Positions 1-8,321 are shown, numbered from the stretch's first letter. The stretch: DNA of 46,696 bases from an uncultured Lachnospiraceae bacterium (GCA_910577735.1 CAJTOO010000026.1:289-46984); one strand, 5' to 3'. The notes: a model not told the origin generated them from the sequence alone. A program made the numbers and translations.

Positions 1-12
1 CGATTGCATTTT

Positions 13-728
13 TTATTTCACTTCCTTGTGGTAAGCTGCGGTGTGCTGGTTGCTGGTATAGTCTGCAACGCTCTGGGTGGCAGGCGTATACTGAAGCACC
101 CCGGTCAGCTTGTTGGCAACTTCAAGATTGGTGTTGGGATATAGATGACCATAGGTTCCAAGGGTTGTCTGTATTTTTTCATGCCCCAGACGCTCTTTGA
201 TCAACAGGGGATTCTCGCCCATGCTGATGAGCAGGGAGGCATGGGAATGCCTCAGCGCATGGATTTTGATGCGGTGTACGCCGGCTAATTCCGCAAGTTT
301 TTCCAATGCCCGTGGAAGGGTATGCTTGCTTGTGGGTATGCCGTTGTAGCTTAAAACATAGCCGCAGTTTTTCAACACTTTCTTCTGGACTTCCTGCCAT
401 GCCTTTAGTTCCCTTATGGTATCAGCGTCAACGTAAATGGTGCGGACGCTCGCCTGCGTTTTCGGTTCCACGGGTTTGAAATCGTCCATTGACTTATAAT
501 ACATGGTCTTGGTTATGCTCAACAGACCTATATCAAAATCAATATCCGACTACAGCAGCGCCGCAGCCTCACCAATCCGCATCCCAGTCATAAACAGTAC
601 CCAGAAGGAAATAAAGAGGTAATGCTCATAATAATCGCCCTTGTAGAGCAGGGAGATTACCTTCTGAAATTCCTCCAGCGTCCAGAAATCACATCCTCTT
701 TAAATTGTTTATCGTATTGTTTACTCAT
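13..728 (-). pseudogene. Broken tyrosine recombinase (phage/ICE integrase), C-terminal half, fused to an IS3 OrfA-like start
   Basis: The intact reading frame from 522 down to 13 is the catalytic half of a tyrosine integrase: HALRHSHASL gives the H-x-x-R box, RLGH the second His, and TYGHLYP the nucleophilic Tyr. Upstream, the same frame continues to about 690 (FMTGMRIGEAAALL, containing the first catalytic Arg) but is interrupted by a TAG at about 550, just before SDIDFD. The nearest start with a good ribosome site, ATG at 728, opens a different frame reading MSKQYDKQFKEDV, which resembles the start of IS3-family OrfA transposases, and stops after 23 codons. The gene is therefore truncated, stop-interrupted and probably a recombination chimera. 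No N-terminal arm-binding domain remains. It could only be functional as separate fragments, which is unlikely. Confidence 0.8.
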
Positions 729-816
729 GAAAAATCTCCATCCTTTCTATACTCTATTGTAAGTTATTTTATAGAATTTTCCACTTTTAACTTGTATTAT
801 TTATATTCTAACACCA

Positions 817-843
817 TAAAAAGGACCGGTGGGAACCGGTCCT
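817..843 (-). terminator. Rho-independent terminator of the Rpn-like operon
   Basis: A perfect 9-bp stem, AGGACCGGT with ACCGGTCCT, encloses a 4-nt loop. On the minus strand it is followed by a T run (A run at 817-821 on the plus strand). It sits 20 bases beyond the stop of the minus-strand gene ending at 863. Confidence 0.85.
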
Positions 844-862
844 AAATCATTGCATATACTTT

Positions 863-1756
863 TTATACCGTTAAAAATTCATTTTGAAGATTAAGAAGTT
901 CCTCCTCTGTAAGCCCGGTGGCTTTCATAATTTTTACGATTTCCGTGCCGTCTTCCAGTAAAGACTTTGCAATTTCTTTAGCATTTTCCCTTACCTTCTG
1001 GTTAGCATATTCAATTTTTTCCTTCTCATAAAGCTGTCCTAACTGTGTCATGTTGATGCGCCTCCTTATTTGATCCATGTAATCCCTGCTTATAAATTTG
1101 TCACTTGCAACTATCACGCCGGACAGGGTAAAAATCCGCTGCCCTTCGTCCGGGATCTGTTCAGCCAGTTCAACGATCCTCTCCAGCATACGCTGTTTCC
1201 CTTCTGTACCGGGAACCGTAAGCGGCAGGATCACCAGCCGCATCAGGTCATCATCTGCCAAAGGGATGCCTGACTGGAGCTTGCACTGAATTTCATCAAA
1301 GGCTGCCTCGCCGTCTATATGGGACAGGAAAGCCTGCTCAGTACGCAGGGTAAAACAGTCCGTTTCAAGCGTTGGCTCCGCACTTTGTACATCACTGGTG
1401 TAGATAACGATCAGGCGCAGGTTGAATGTTTCATCTTCCTTAAAGTATTTTTCCATTACCCGTGCGATATAATTCAGATATTTTATCTTATTCGCCTTTT
1501 TGTATACCGATTCGTAATCTACAATCGCATAAGTGCCGTCTTCCAGCAGAAACAGGTTGTCAATGCTTTTTTCGTTTGCAGCAATCTTCGGCAGGTCTGT
1601 GGGAAGAAGCTCCCTGATCTTCGGCAGGTCTGTGGGAAGAAGCTCCCTGATCTTCGGCAGGTCAATGCCATACGCCGCAAAACTTTTTTCTTTATATGTC
1701 TGGCCGAGGATCTTAAATAAAATATCCTTATTCTGATAAACGATTCCTTCTGACAT
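863..1756 (-). CDS. Rpn/YhgA-like PD-(D/E)XK nuclease-family protein with internal 11-residue repeats
   Basis: This is a 297-residue cytoplasmic protein. The N-terminal third carries a candidate nuclease core (AIVDYESV near residue 75). The C-terminus ends in a charged helix and a helix-turn segment (KATGLTEEELLNLQ) like the tails of Rpn-type recombination-promoting nucleases found in many copies in Lachnospiraceae. Residues about 33-58 contain a tandem repeat DLPKIRELLPT, two full copies plus a third start, exactly mirrored in the DNA. The start ATG at 1756 has a GGGGGAA ribosome site and lies 11 bases after the stop of the frameshifted Rpn-like gene upstream, so the two are probably co-transcribed. 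The family assignment is from the general pattern and C-terminal motif; the catalytic residues are not certain. Confidence 0.55.
   Translation of the reverse strand: MSEGIVYQNKDILFKILGQTYKEKSFAAYGIDLPKIRELLPTDLPKIRELLPTDLPKIAANEKSIDNLFLLEDGTYAIVDYESVYKKANKIKYLNYIARVMEKYFKEDETFNLRLIVIYTSDVQSAEPTLETDCFTLRTEQAFLSHIDGEAAFDEIQCKLQSGIPLADDDLMRLVILPLTVPGTEGKQRMLERIVELAEQIPDEGQRIFTLSGVIVASDKFISRDYMDQIRRRINMTQLGQLYEKEKIEYANQKVRENAKEIAKSLLEDGTEIVKIMKATGLTEEELLNLQNEFLTV
1584..1663. repeat. 33-bp in-frame tandem repeat inside the Rpn-like gene
   Basis: Two identical 33-bp units lie at 1584-1616 and 1617-1649, followed by the first 14 bases of a third unit (1650-1663). The period is 11 codons, so copy-number change would preserve the reading frame and only lengthen or shorten the protein. 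Confidence 0.95.
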
Positions 1757-1767
1757 TATATTCCCCC

Positions 1768-2417
1768 TTACCTCTGTAATAAAGTCATATACTGGAGTTC
1801 CATATCCTTGTCCAGCTTAATTTCAGTTACTCTTTTATGGATTGCTCTGACCAGCGGGCTGGAGGTCTGCTGCGCACAGGTGTCAGTGCTGTTTTCGATA
1901 TATGCCAGAAAATCCTTTATCTCGTCATCCTTTTTACCCTTGGTGCTTAGGAATATTTCAGTGGTCTCATCACCGAGCGTCAGGGACAGGTCTTCCAGAC
2001 ACCGGTTCTCAAAGGTGTAGATGTGGCGTCCGTCGGAAAATGGATCAAAGGTGCAGATAAAGATGATGTACGATTTTTTCAGCTTTGTGCATCTTTTTCC
2101 GGAGAGGATTATGTCCGAGTCGATATTGCACTGGAAATACCTTGCTTTTTTGAGAAGCTCCTCATCTTTGCAGCACAGCATCTCAACAGGGTAAATGGTT
2201 TCCTGCTCATCATTGATGCAGGCACCTAAGCGGATGTCCCCGCTGTCAGGTGCTATGTCAGTGATTTTTTGGTAACAGGGAACTCTACCTTTTTAATGGG
2301 GACATTTAATATTTTTTCCAGTACCATGCGGCATATTTCCGTGTCGCTCATTACTTTCCCAAATAAAAAACTGTCTGCAAGGTTCAGTTCCTGAATAGTG
2401 TTAGTTTTGTTTGCCAT
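1768..2417 (-). pseudogene. Rpn family (PD-(D/E)XK) recombination-promoting nuclease, frameshifted
   Basis: The N-terminal part (MANKTNTIQELNLADSFLFG, from ATG 2417 behind an AGAGAGG site) and the C-terminal part (VEMLCCKDEELLKKARYFQ through YIIFICTFDPF and GRHIYTFENRC to YMTLLQR) are both typical of the Rpn or PDDEXK-transposase family. They are in different frames. Joining the frames at the A6 run near 2262 gives a continuous sequence through RLGACINDEQETIYPVEML. The family normally has RLD followed by VEMQ at this site; here the Asp is Gly and the Gln is Leu, so active-site residues also look lost. The product would stop after LLQR without the usual long tail. Frame slippage at a homopolymer could in principle rescue it, but decay is more likely. 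Confidence 0.75.
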
Positions 2418-2477
2418 AAATAGCATACCTCTCTTTCTCAAATTGTAGCATGATTCTGCCGTTTTGTCAGGTGCGTT

Positions 2478-2915
2478 ATGAAATTGTTTTACGGGGTTTT
2501 CTTGAACGGAATAACAGCGTTATTAAATTATGGAACACAGGAGAGTCTGATAGGGATAAAGGAAGTATGCAAAAAGGCAGAGTATTGCTTTTTGAATTCA
2601 GAAAATAACATTGTTCGAGAAAACGGAATAGAACTTTTGGAAGATATATATATAAAAATATGGAAATATATACTGGATAATATGGAAAAAATCAATTATC
2701 AAGAACCATTTAATTTGTTTGACGAAATAGACCAGTATGTGGTTGATGCAATAAAAGAGATGCCTCCAGAAAAAGTACAAAAATATGTAAAATGGGATGG
2801 TTTTATTGAAAGTGTTCAGAGGATAACCTTTTGGATTGGATATGATGAAAATAATTCAAGGGTGGCATTGGACAATACATATTACTTTGCCCGCTTTGCG
2901 GTACATTATCTTTAA
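2478..2915 (+). CDS. Unknown AT-rich protein, N-terminal part of a stop-split gene
   Basis: This 145-residue open frame has no family I recognise. It is mostly helical and rich in Ile, Lys, Glu and Tyr, with no signal peptide. Base composition is markedly more AT-rich than the genes on either side, pointing to a different origin. ATG 2478 has only a weak CAGGTG ribosome site and lies close to the broken Rpn-like gene, so the true 5' end may be missing. The frame ends at a TAA (2913-2915), but the same frame continues without another stop through 2916-2936 into the next open frame. The two are best read as one gene of about 577 codons interrupted by a nonsense codon. Confidence 0.5.
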   Translation: MKLFYGVFLNGITALLNYGTQESLIGIKEVCKKAEYCFLNSENNIVRENGIELLEDIYIKIWKYILDNMEKINYQEPFNLFDEIDQYVVDAIKEMPPEKVQKYVKWDGFIESVQRITFWIGYDENNSRVALDNTYYFARFAVHYL

Positions 2916-2936
2916 ACGCATTATAATGAACGGTAT

Positions 2937-4208
2937 ATGATGTATTGGAAACGGACACTGGAAAGTAGCTTTTGGTCTTATAAAGCCAATATTCCAGAGG
3001 AAAGGATAGATGACTTTTTAGAAGCTCGGTGTATTGTGAAATTCAATTATATTTATGGATTTATTGAAAATGGTTTGGATATTTTAGTCATAGACAGTTT
3101 TTTCTGTGAGGCTATGGCAAATATTTTCAGACTGAAAGAAAAATATGAAGTATTATTAGGACTATTAGTGTATTGCTATTTGTATTACTTATCTAAGCGG
3201 GAAAGTGAAAAAGTTGTGACACCAGAGGTACGAAATTGTGCAGAGAGGATTGTTTTACATAAGAGCGTAAAAAAAGTATACAGACAATTTCTTGAGCGGC
3301 TCTGCATAGATAGTAGCAGTTTGAATAGTGATATGCTGAAACAGATGATAAAGTTATTAGGACCTTACGAGAGGCTTGGCAGTCATACCAAATATATGAT
3401 CATCGAAAACGTGATAAACGAATATTATATGTTTATTATTTTGTATCTGTCGAATACTTATCATATGCCAGGATTGCTTGAAAGAAATTTAGATGATGAT
3501 ACATATTCTGGCTATGTATATGAAAACAAGGCAGAAAACACAAAACAAATGACTGAAGTAAAACTGAGGGAAAAATTTAAGGATATAATTGCTGATACTG
3601 ATAAAAAGGGTGAAGTTATTCATATACCAGTGCTGAATTTGTTTGACTATACAGATTCGGTCAATGAAAACTGTGTAGATAGTTTTTGTCCTAATATGTA
3701 TGGCCAATTCTCATTAGGGTTGGAATGGATTTTGAGGAAACGGAATGCCCTTGATCAAGTAGACAGAATAAAGGATTTTTCAGATGATAGGGATTATATG
3801 AATTATCTTCATTCTAATAATCTGGAATTGCTTATAGGTTCAAAATATGTTTTAGCTAATAAAAATTATAGCTTGACTCATGAATTTGAAAAACTCACGG
3901 AAAACTGGAAAGTTATATATACAATGCTCATGGAAAACGGATTAGCTTTAAAGAGGGATAGTATCAAAGTTTGTATTCACTCAATAGAAGTGGAAATCCG
4001 TTCACAGAATATATCCGACGAGAAGCAGAGTTATAATAAAGAAACAGGGCTATATACATACTCCATCTACTCTGGAATGCCTATTGATTTTAAAGAAAAC
4101 GAGTTGGAAGCCTTTTTGCATGATAACAGAAAGGTAATTGAGATTTCTGCAAAAATATCCGTTCAAACAGCGACAGAAAGGATAGGTACATTGATTGTGG
4201 AGAAGTGA
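2937..4208 (+). CDS. Unknown AT-rich protein, C-terminal part of a stop-split gene
   Basis: A 423-residue open frame, unrecognised. It continues the frame of 2478-2915 after a single TAA and seven sense codons, and no good ribosome site precedes ATG 2937, supporting one original gene. The middle is helical and Lys/Glu/Tyr rich. The last 130 residues (from about LALKRDSIKVCIHS to TERIGTLIVEK) look like a beta-rich terminal domain. There is no transmembrane segment. Its place among defence-type genes and its composition suggest a phage-defence or mobile-element protein, but nothing in the sequence proves a function. Confidence 0.5.
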   Translation: MMYWKRTLESSFWSYKANIPEERIDDFLEARCIVKFNYIYGFIENGLDILVIDSFFCEAMANIFRLKEKYEVLLGLLVYCYLYYLSKRESEKVVTPEVRNCAERIVLHKSVKKVYRQFLERLCIDSSSLNSDMLKQMIKLLGPYERLGSHTKYMIIENVINEYYMFIILYLSNTYHMPGLLERNLDDDTYSGYVYENKAENTKQMTEVKLREKFKDIIADTDKKGEVIHIPVLNLFDYTDSVNENCVDSFCPNMYGQFSLGLEWILRKRNALDQVDRIKDFSDDRDYMNYLHSNNLELLIGSKYVLANKNYSLTHEFEKLTENWKVIYTMLMENGLALKRDSIKVCIHSIEVEIRSQNISDEKQSYNKETGLYTYSIYSGMPIDFKENELEAFLHDNRKVIEISAKISVQTATERIGTLIVEK

Positions 4209-4350
4209 GGAGAATTGGCTATCTACTTTTGATAAAATGGGGATTATAAGACTATATTAAAAGACAGAAAAAATTTATAGGTTATTTTCTTGTATTGAAA
4301 GCGGTTTTTGAGTATACTAAAAATATATTTAAGTGAAAGAGGTGAGTTGT

Positions 4351-4521
4351 ATGAGTCCAGCACAGCAAGTTTTGGATTACCGGAGAGAAATAGATGAAAA
4401 TCAGAAACAGGTACGGGAAATGGTAATGGAAAGCTACCGGGACATTGCTGCAGGAAAAGGTCGGGACTGCAACGAATTTTTTGACGAACTGGAGAAAAGG
4501 TATACCAATGACAAAGTATAA
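4351..4521 (+). CDS. Putative antitoxin of a ParDE/RelBE-type module
   Basis: A 56-residue charged helical protein (MSPAQQVLDYRREIDENQ to RYTNDKV). ATG 4351 is chosen because AGAGGTG lies 6-7 bases upstream; a GTG at 4333 is the only in-frame alternative. Its last 14 bases overlap the start of the ParE-like toxin at 4508, the usual antitoxin-first arrangement. Antitoxins of this class bind and neutralise the toxin and often repress their own promoter. The DNA-binding part is not obvious in so short a protein, so it may be mainly a toxin-binding helix. Confidence 0.65.
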   Translation: MSPAQQVLDYRREIDENQKQVREMVMESYRDIAAGKGRDCNEFFDELEKRYTNDKV

Positions 4522-4840
4522 GGTAATCACTCTGCCGCTGGCAGAGGAGGATATTGCAGACCAGACGGATTACATTGCCTTTGAACTGAAATCTCCGGAA
4601 ACTGCGGTCAATATGGTTAAAGGCTTTCGGAAGACAATAAACAGTCTCAGCCTGTTTCCTCAAAGCCATGAGTTGGATGAAGATGAAGAACTGGCAGGAT
4701 ATGGCATCAGAAAGACTTATTACAAAAACTACAAAATCTACTTCATGATTGATGAAAGGGAGCGGACTGTGTACATATTAAGAGTTTTTCATATGCTGGT
4801 TGACAGTAAGGAAAAGATTTTAAGAATTTTCAGAGCATGA
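4508..4840 (+). CDS. Type II toxin, RelE/ParE superfamily
   Basis: A 110-residue protein from ATG 4508. The pattern YKVITLPLAEEDIADQTDYI, a central helix (ETAVNMVKGFRKTI), then LFPQSHELDED, GIRKTYYKNYKIYFMID and TVYILRVFHM is the ParE/RelE-superfamily fold: N-terminal strand, two helices and a beta sheet carrying Arg/Lys/Tyr residues. Family members inhibit gyrase (ParE) or cleave ribosome-bound mRNA (RelE). The ILRVFH ending is common to both, so the target cannot be decided from sequence. Its start lies inside the antitoxin gene, so the two are translationally coupled. Confidence 0.85.
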   Translation: MTKYKVITLPLAEEDIADQTDYIAFELKSPETAVNMVKGFRKTINSLSLFPQSHELDEDEELAGYGIRKTYYKNYKIYFMIDERERTVYILRVFHMLVDSKEKILRIFRA

Positions 4841-4848
4841 TGAAAGTA

Positions 4849-4878
4849 AAGCCTTTGAGCAAAATAGCTTGAAGGCTT
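4849..4878. repeat. Inverted repeat after the toxin-antitoxin genes
   Basis: AAGCCTT (4849-4855) and AAGGCTT (4872-4878) form a 7-bp stem with a 16-nt loop just after the toxin stop. No T run follows, so it is more likely an RNA-processing or attenuation hairpin than a strong terminator. Confidence 0.4.
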
Positions 4879-4902
4879 AAATTATGAGAGGACGTATAAC
4901 AG

Positions 4903-5112
4903 ATGGAATTTGCGGAACAGATTATTTTGAATCTGATTAACCAAGGATACAGCGGTAATGACCTGCGTGGGCATTTTAAGGAAGAAGTGAGCCAGATACG
5001 TCCGGCTATGGAGGCGATTCTTGCGGAAGCCAAGCGGGTTGCCGTTTCAGAATCCAGATATGCTTCTCATGGGGATGTTTTAGATGGAGTGGAGGAATCA
5101 TGGCGGAAATAG
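4903..5112 (+). CDS. Small conserved-looking protein, possible antitoxin-like partner of a lost gene
   Basis: A 69-residue soluble protein (MEFAEQIILNLINQGYSGND to VLDGVEESWRK), not recognised with confidence. A GAGAGG site lies 11 bases upstream. Its end overlaps ATG 5100, which opens MAEIEKGIKELDRLTAL, a second small protein that runs out after 23 codons at the point where DUF4238 sequence begins. The overlapping gene pair resembles a two-gene module whose second member was cut off by a rearrangement. Confidence 0.5.
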   Translation: MEFAEQIILNLINQGYSGNDLRGHFKEEVSQIRPAMEAILAEAKRVAVSESRYASHGDVLDGVEESWRK

Positions 5113-5142
5113 AAAAAGGCATTAAAGAGTTGGATAGATTAA

Positions 5143-5939
5143 CAGCATTATGTTCCTCAGTTCTATCTTAGGAACTTCACATCTGATGATAATAAATTAT
5201 GGGTTTTTGACAGAGAAAAAAAGGAATATTATCACAGCGCACCAAAAGATATTTGTTTTGAAAAGTTTTTATATGAAACTCCTTGGGAAGATGCAAATCC
5301 GAAATTAGGGAAATATGTTTTGGAAAACCAGATTGAAGACTATTTTGCAGAGAAGGAAAGGGAATATAGTTTCTTGCTTAAAAAGATAATTGGCATATGC
5401 AGGGAACCTCGGAATAAAAATGCACTAATCTGCAATGCACAAGAAAAAGAGGTGCTAGCAAGTTTTATTGCCAATATGTTCTTAAGAAATCCCTGGTTAT
5501 TGAAACATATAGATTCCGATACACTTCTGGAGGAACTGAAGGGGAATGAGGAGATAGAAGCAATAGAGCAGGCTCTGCATTTAATGAAATTTGGGGAGGT
5601 ATGGAGTCTCTTATCAAGGCTGCAAATAAAAAAGTATGGCTGACAGGAGAGTTTAATGGGGAGCGACTTGCGCCAGATATACAGAAATTGAATTATGTTA
5701 TTTTAGTTACTGAAAATGAACAGTTTGTTACAAGCAGCTTTCCAGTCATATGTGAATTGTATGATAATGAGGAGGGGATAACAATGCCGAAAAGTATTTA
5801 TGCCCCAATTCATCCAAGAGTTTCGCTGCTCTATAATGATACCATACCTAATAACCATAGAAATCGTATTAGGGTAGTTAATGAAGACACAAGTTATAGA
5901 CTGAATAGGTATATTTGCGGCGTTGTAAAGAGCAGATAA
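5143..5939 (+). pseudogene. DUF4238 family protein, 5' truncated and frameshifted
   Basis: From 5146 the plus strand reads HYVPQFYLRNFTSDDNKLWV, the hallmark N-terminus of DUF4238 proteins, but an in-frame TAA sits at 5140-5142 and no start codon precedes the motif. The first in-frame ATG is at 5320. This frame ends at 5643, while the C-terminal DUF4238 pattern (QFVTSSFPVICEL, then APIHPRVSLLYND) continues in another frame from about 5601 to 5939. A single frame change in 5595-5640, which contains A-rich runs, separates them. The gene has lost both start and frame. Intact members are of unknown biochemical function and are often found near defence genes. Confidence 0.75.
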
Positions 5940-6020
5940 AATTTATCATGTCTAAGGATAAGCAGTTATTAAAGTCGGTGGTTGAAAAAGATAGATGAAT
6001 GATACTGAAGGAAACAAAAA

Positions 6021-6058
6021 GGCAGGTGGCAATACTGGGAAAGAATATGCCACCTGCT
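6021..6058. terminator. Intergenic hairpin, probable bidirectional terminator
   Basis: GGCAGGTGGCA (6021-6031) pairs with TGCCACCTGCT (6048-6058), 11 bp with one G-T pair. An A run precedes and CTCTTT follows, so it could act in either direction, between the DUF4238 remnant and the minus-strand fragment beyond. Confidence 0.6.
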
Positions 6059-6065
6059 CTCTTTA

Positions 6066-6248
6066 TCAGATATTCTGCTTAATAATCCGCGAAATCAACC
6101 CTACCGCCACGTTCCGGTCTGCGTCAATCCGTGTCACCACAAAGCTGACTTCATCCTTCTTTCCGGGGAGGCGATTATCGTAGCAGCTATGGGCGACTGC
6201 GTTGACGCCGATATGGAGGCGGACGAAAACTGTGCCTTTATTCCTCAC
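6066..6248 (-). pseudogene. Unrecognised gene fragment, C-terminal piece
   Basis: An open frame of 60 codons beginning with GTG and lacking a clear ribosome site (GTVFVRLHIGV, SFVVTRIDADRNVAVGLISR, ending KQNI). Its composition is more GC-rich than its neighbours and it ends just before a strong hairpin, as a real gene end would. It looks like the 3' end of a transferred gene whose start was lost. I cannot assign a family. It might instead be a chance frame. Confidence 0.3.
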
Positions 6249-6310
6249 TGATGCTGTCAGTAAAATTGCGAATAAAATACATATAAGTGAGAAAAAATCT
6301 AATTTAGGTG

Positions 6311-6337
6311 TTGAAAAAGGAGAAGATACGATATAAT
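6311..6337 (+). promoter_or_regulatory. Candidate promoter of the RloA-RloB operon
   Basis: TTGAAA at 6311-6316 and a perfect TATAAT at 6332-6337, but the spacer is a short 15 bp. It lies 30 bases upstream of the rloA-like start, whose ribosome site is GAGGTG. Confidence 0.45.
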
Positions 6338-6366
6338 ATATATAAGAGAAGAAATGAGGTGCAAAT

Positions 6367-7629
6367 ATGCTTATACAATTTAGTTTTAAAAATTATAAAT
6401 CTTTCAGGGATGAGGCGACATTAGATTTATCTGCCGCAAAGATGACGGAGTTTTCTGACAGAGTAGTTTCAGAAGGAAATGATAAGATTTTGCCTATGGC
6501 GGCTATATATGGGGCGAATGCGAGTGGGAAATCCAATATATATAATGCCTTTGGATATATGGCGGATTATGTGATTGAATCTTTTAAATATGGGGACGAG
6601 GAAGAAAAGTTCGAGGAATACAGACCTACTCCGTTTTTGTTTGACAGTGTTTCAAATGATGCGGGATCCAGTTTTGAAGTATATTTCACCATTCCGGGAG
6701 ATAAGGCTGAAAAAACATATAATTATGGTTTTTGTGTAGACCGACATGGGGTAACAGAGGAATGGTTAAATGTTAAGGCAAAGACTGCACGCAAATATGC
6801 CTCTGTTTTTTACCGTTCTACCGAGGAAGATACATTGGATTTATCCGGACTTCCAAAGAGCAGCAGGGATAATATTCAGGTAGCTTTGGAAAAACAGGTT
6901 TTGATCGTATCTCTTGGAGCCAAATTAAAGGTAAATAAGTGTAAAGATATCCGTGACTGGTTTATGGCAAATGAATTTGCTGACTTTGGGGACCCGTTTA
7001 CTAATTTCTTTTTGTCACGCCGTCTGCCAAAGGGATTTGTTGATGATAACAGCGTACAAAAGAAAGTAATAGAATATTTTGCCTCCTTTGATGAACACAT
7101 TAAGGATTTTGAGATAGAAAAGCTTCCGAATGATGCAGATAGCAAAGAAGAAACTTATAAGATCAGTTCATTGCATAAAAAAATTGACTCGGATACATTT
7201 GCAGCGATTCCCCTGAGCATGGAGTCGGCAGGAACGCTGAAAATGTTTGCGTTGTATCCGGAACTGCAGGATGTCTTGGAAAAGGGAAGTGTGTTTTTTA
7301 TTGATGAGCTGAATGCCCGCCTGCATCCGCTATTGGTCCGGAACTTTTTGCTTACTTTCCTGAATCCGGAAATAAATACAAGACATGCGCAGTTGATTTT
7401 TACGACACATGACACATGGCAGTTGTCTAACCAGCTTTTGCGCCGGGACGAGGTATGGTTTACCGAAAAGGACGAACAGGGAATATCAAAATTGTATTCT
7501 CTGGCAGATTTTGTAGATGAGTCCGGAGCCAGAATCAGGAAAGATGAGAGCTATGAAAAAAATTATCTGATAGGCAAGTATGGTGCGATTCCTACGTTGA
7601 AAAGTATTGATATCTTTAAGGGAGAGTGA
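6367..7629 (+). CDS. RloA/AbiLi-type AAA ATPase of a two-gene phage-defence system
   Basis: A 420-residue SMC/ABC-like ATPase. The N-terminus (LIQFSFKNYKSFRDEATLDL) is typical of the family. Walker A is GANASGKS near residues 49-56. A late Walker B region (VFFIDELNARLHP) lies near residues 308-320, followed by the switch His in IFTTHDTWQL near 345. The long insert between the motifs is usual for these enzymes. Its stop overlaps the region of the RloB-like start, so the pair is one operon. RloA-RloB corresponds to lactococcal AbiLi-AbiLii: the ATPase is thought to sense phage and the partner to act as effector. All ATPase motifs look intact, making this one of the few undamaged systems in region 1. 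The related PARIS system (AriA-AriB) is an alternative, but the partner here matches RloB better. Confidence 0.8.
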   Translation: MLIQFSFKNYKSFRDEATLDLSAAKMTEFSDRVVSEGNDKILPMAAIYGANASGKSNIYNAFGYMADYVIESFKYGDEEEKFEEYRPTPFLFDSVSNDAGSSFEVYFTIPGDKAEKTYNYGFCVDRHGVTEEWLNVKAKTARKYASVFYRSTEEDTLDLSGLPKSSRDNIQVALEKQVLIVSLGAKLKVNKCKDIRDWFMANEFADFGDPFTNFFLSRRLPKGFVDDNSVQKKVIEYFASFDEHIKDFEIEKLPNDADSKEETYKISSLHKKIDSDTFAAIPLSMESAGTLKMFALYPELQDVLEKGSVFFIDELNARLHPLLVRNFLLTFLNPEINTRHAQLIFTTHDTWQLSNQLLRRDEVWFTEKDEQGISKLYSLADFVDESGARIRKDESYEKNYLIGKYGAIPTLKSIDIFKGE

Positions 7630-7634
7630 CGGGT

Positions 7635-8291
7635 ATGGCAAGAAAAGACAGGACTGGGAATCGTAAATCCAGAGAGCAGCGTCCTCCTGTTAAGATTCCG
7701 GAACTTGGGTATTATCTGGTCGTTACAGATACGGAAGCCACAGAGAGATGTTATTTTCAGGGACTGCATAAGGAACTTCCGAAAGAAGTCCAAAAGAAAT
7801 TGGTAATCAAGGTAGCGGAGACCAAGACGAGGGCAATGATTGATAAATGTCTTGCAATGACCGCTTATGACGCACAATATCGAATACCCTGGATTGTGTT
7901 TGACAGGGATGAGGTGAAAGACTTTGATGAGATAATCAGAGAAGCCGAGTCTTTTGGCATAAGGGTGGGGTGGTCAAATCCATGTTTTGAAATTTGGATG
8001 CATTCTTATTATGGTTCAATGACAGCTATTATGGAATCATGGGTATGTTGCAGCGAATTTGAAAAAGTTTTTGAAAGAAACACGGGACAGAGGTATTCAA
8101 AGTCAGATGCAGCAATGTATGAAAAAATCTTCCGAACCGGAGATGAAGAAAAGGCACTTCAAATAGCGAGACAGAAACATGAACAATGTGTGCGTGATGG
8201 GAAAACCACTCCATCCCAAATGTGTCCATGTACAACAGTTTATCAGTTGATGGAGGAAATAAGGAACAAAGTGAATTTGGTCGGTGAATAA
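7635..8291 (+). CDS. RloB-like effector protein (AbiLii-type)
   Basis: A 218-residue soluble protein. ATG 7635 is preferred over GTG 7626 because the latter leaves no ribosome site. After a basic N-terminus the RloB landmarks appear in order: VVTDTEATERCYFQGL with the conserved Glu, WIVFDRDEVKDFDEII with a D-x-D metal-type motif, and SNPCFEIWMHSYYG. This arrangement resembles a TOPRIM-like nuclease core as in OLD-family partners, so nuclease activity is plausible but inferred. A Cys pair near the C-terminus (QMCPCTTVY) is notable. It follows the ATPase within 6 bases. The reading frame is intact and ends before an AT-rich stretch holding the KAP fragment. Confidence 0.8.
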   Translation: MARKDRTGNRKSREQRPPVKIPELGYYLVVTDTEATERCYFQGLHKELPKEVQKKLVIKVAETKTRAMIDKCLAMTAYDAQYRIPWIVFDRDEVKDFDEIIREAESFGIRVGWSNPCFEIWMHSYYGSMTAIMESWVCCSEFEKVFERNTGQRYSKSDAAMYEKIFRTGDEEKALQIARQKHEQCVRDGKTTPSQMCPCTTVYQLMEEIRNKVNLVGE

Positions 8292-8321
8292 ATTTAAAGG
8301 TATTCATTTGCCAATCTTACA

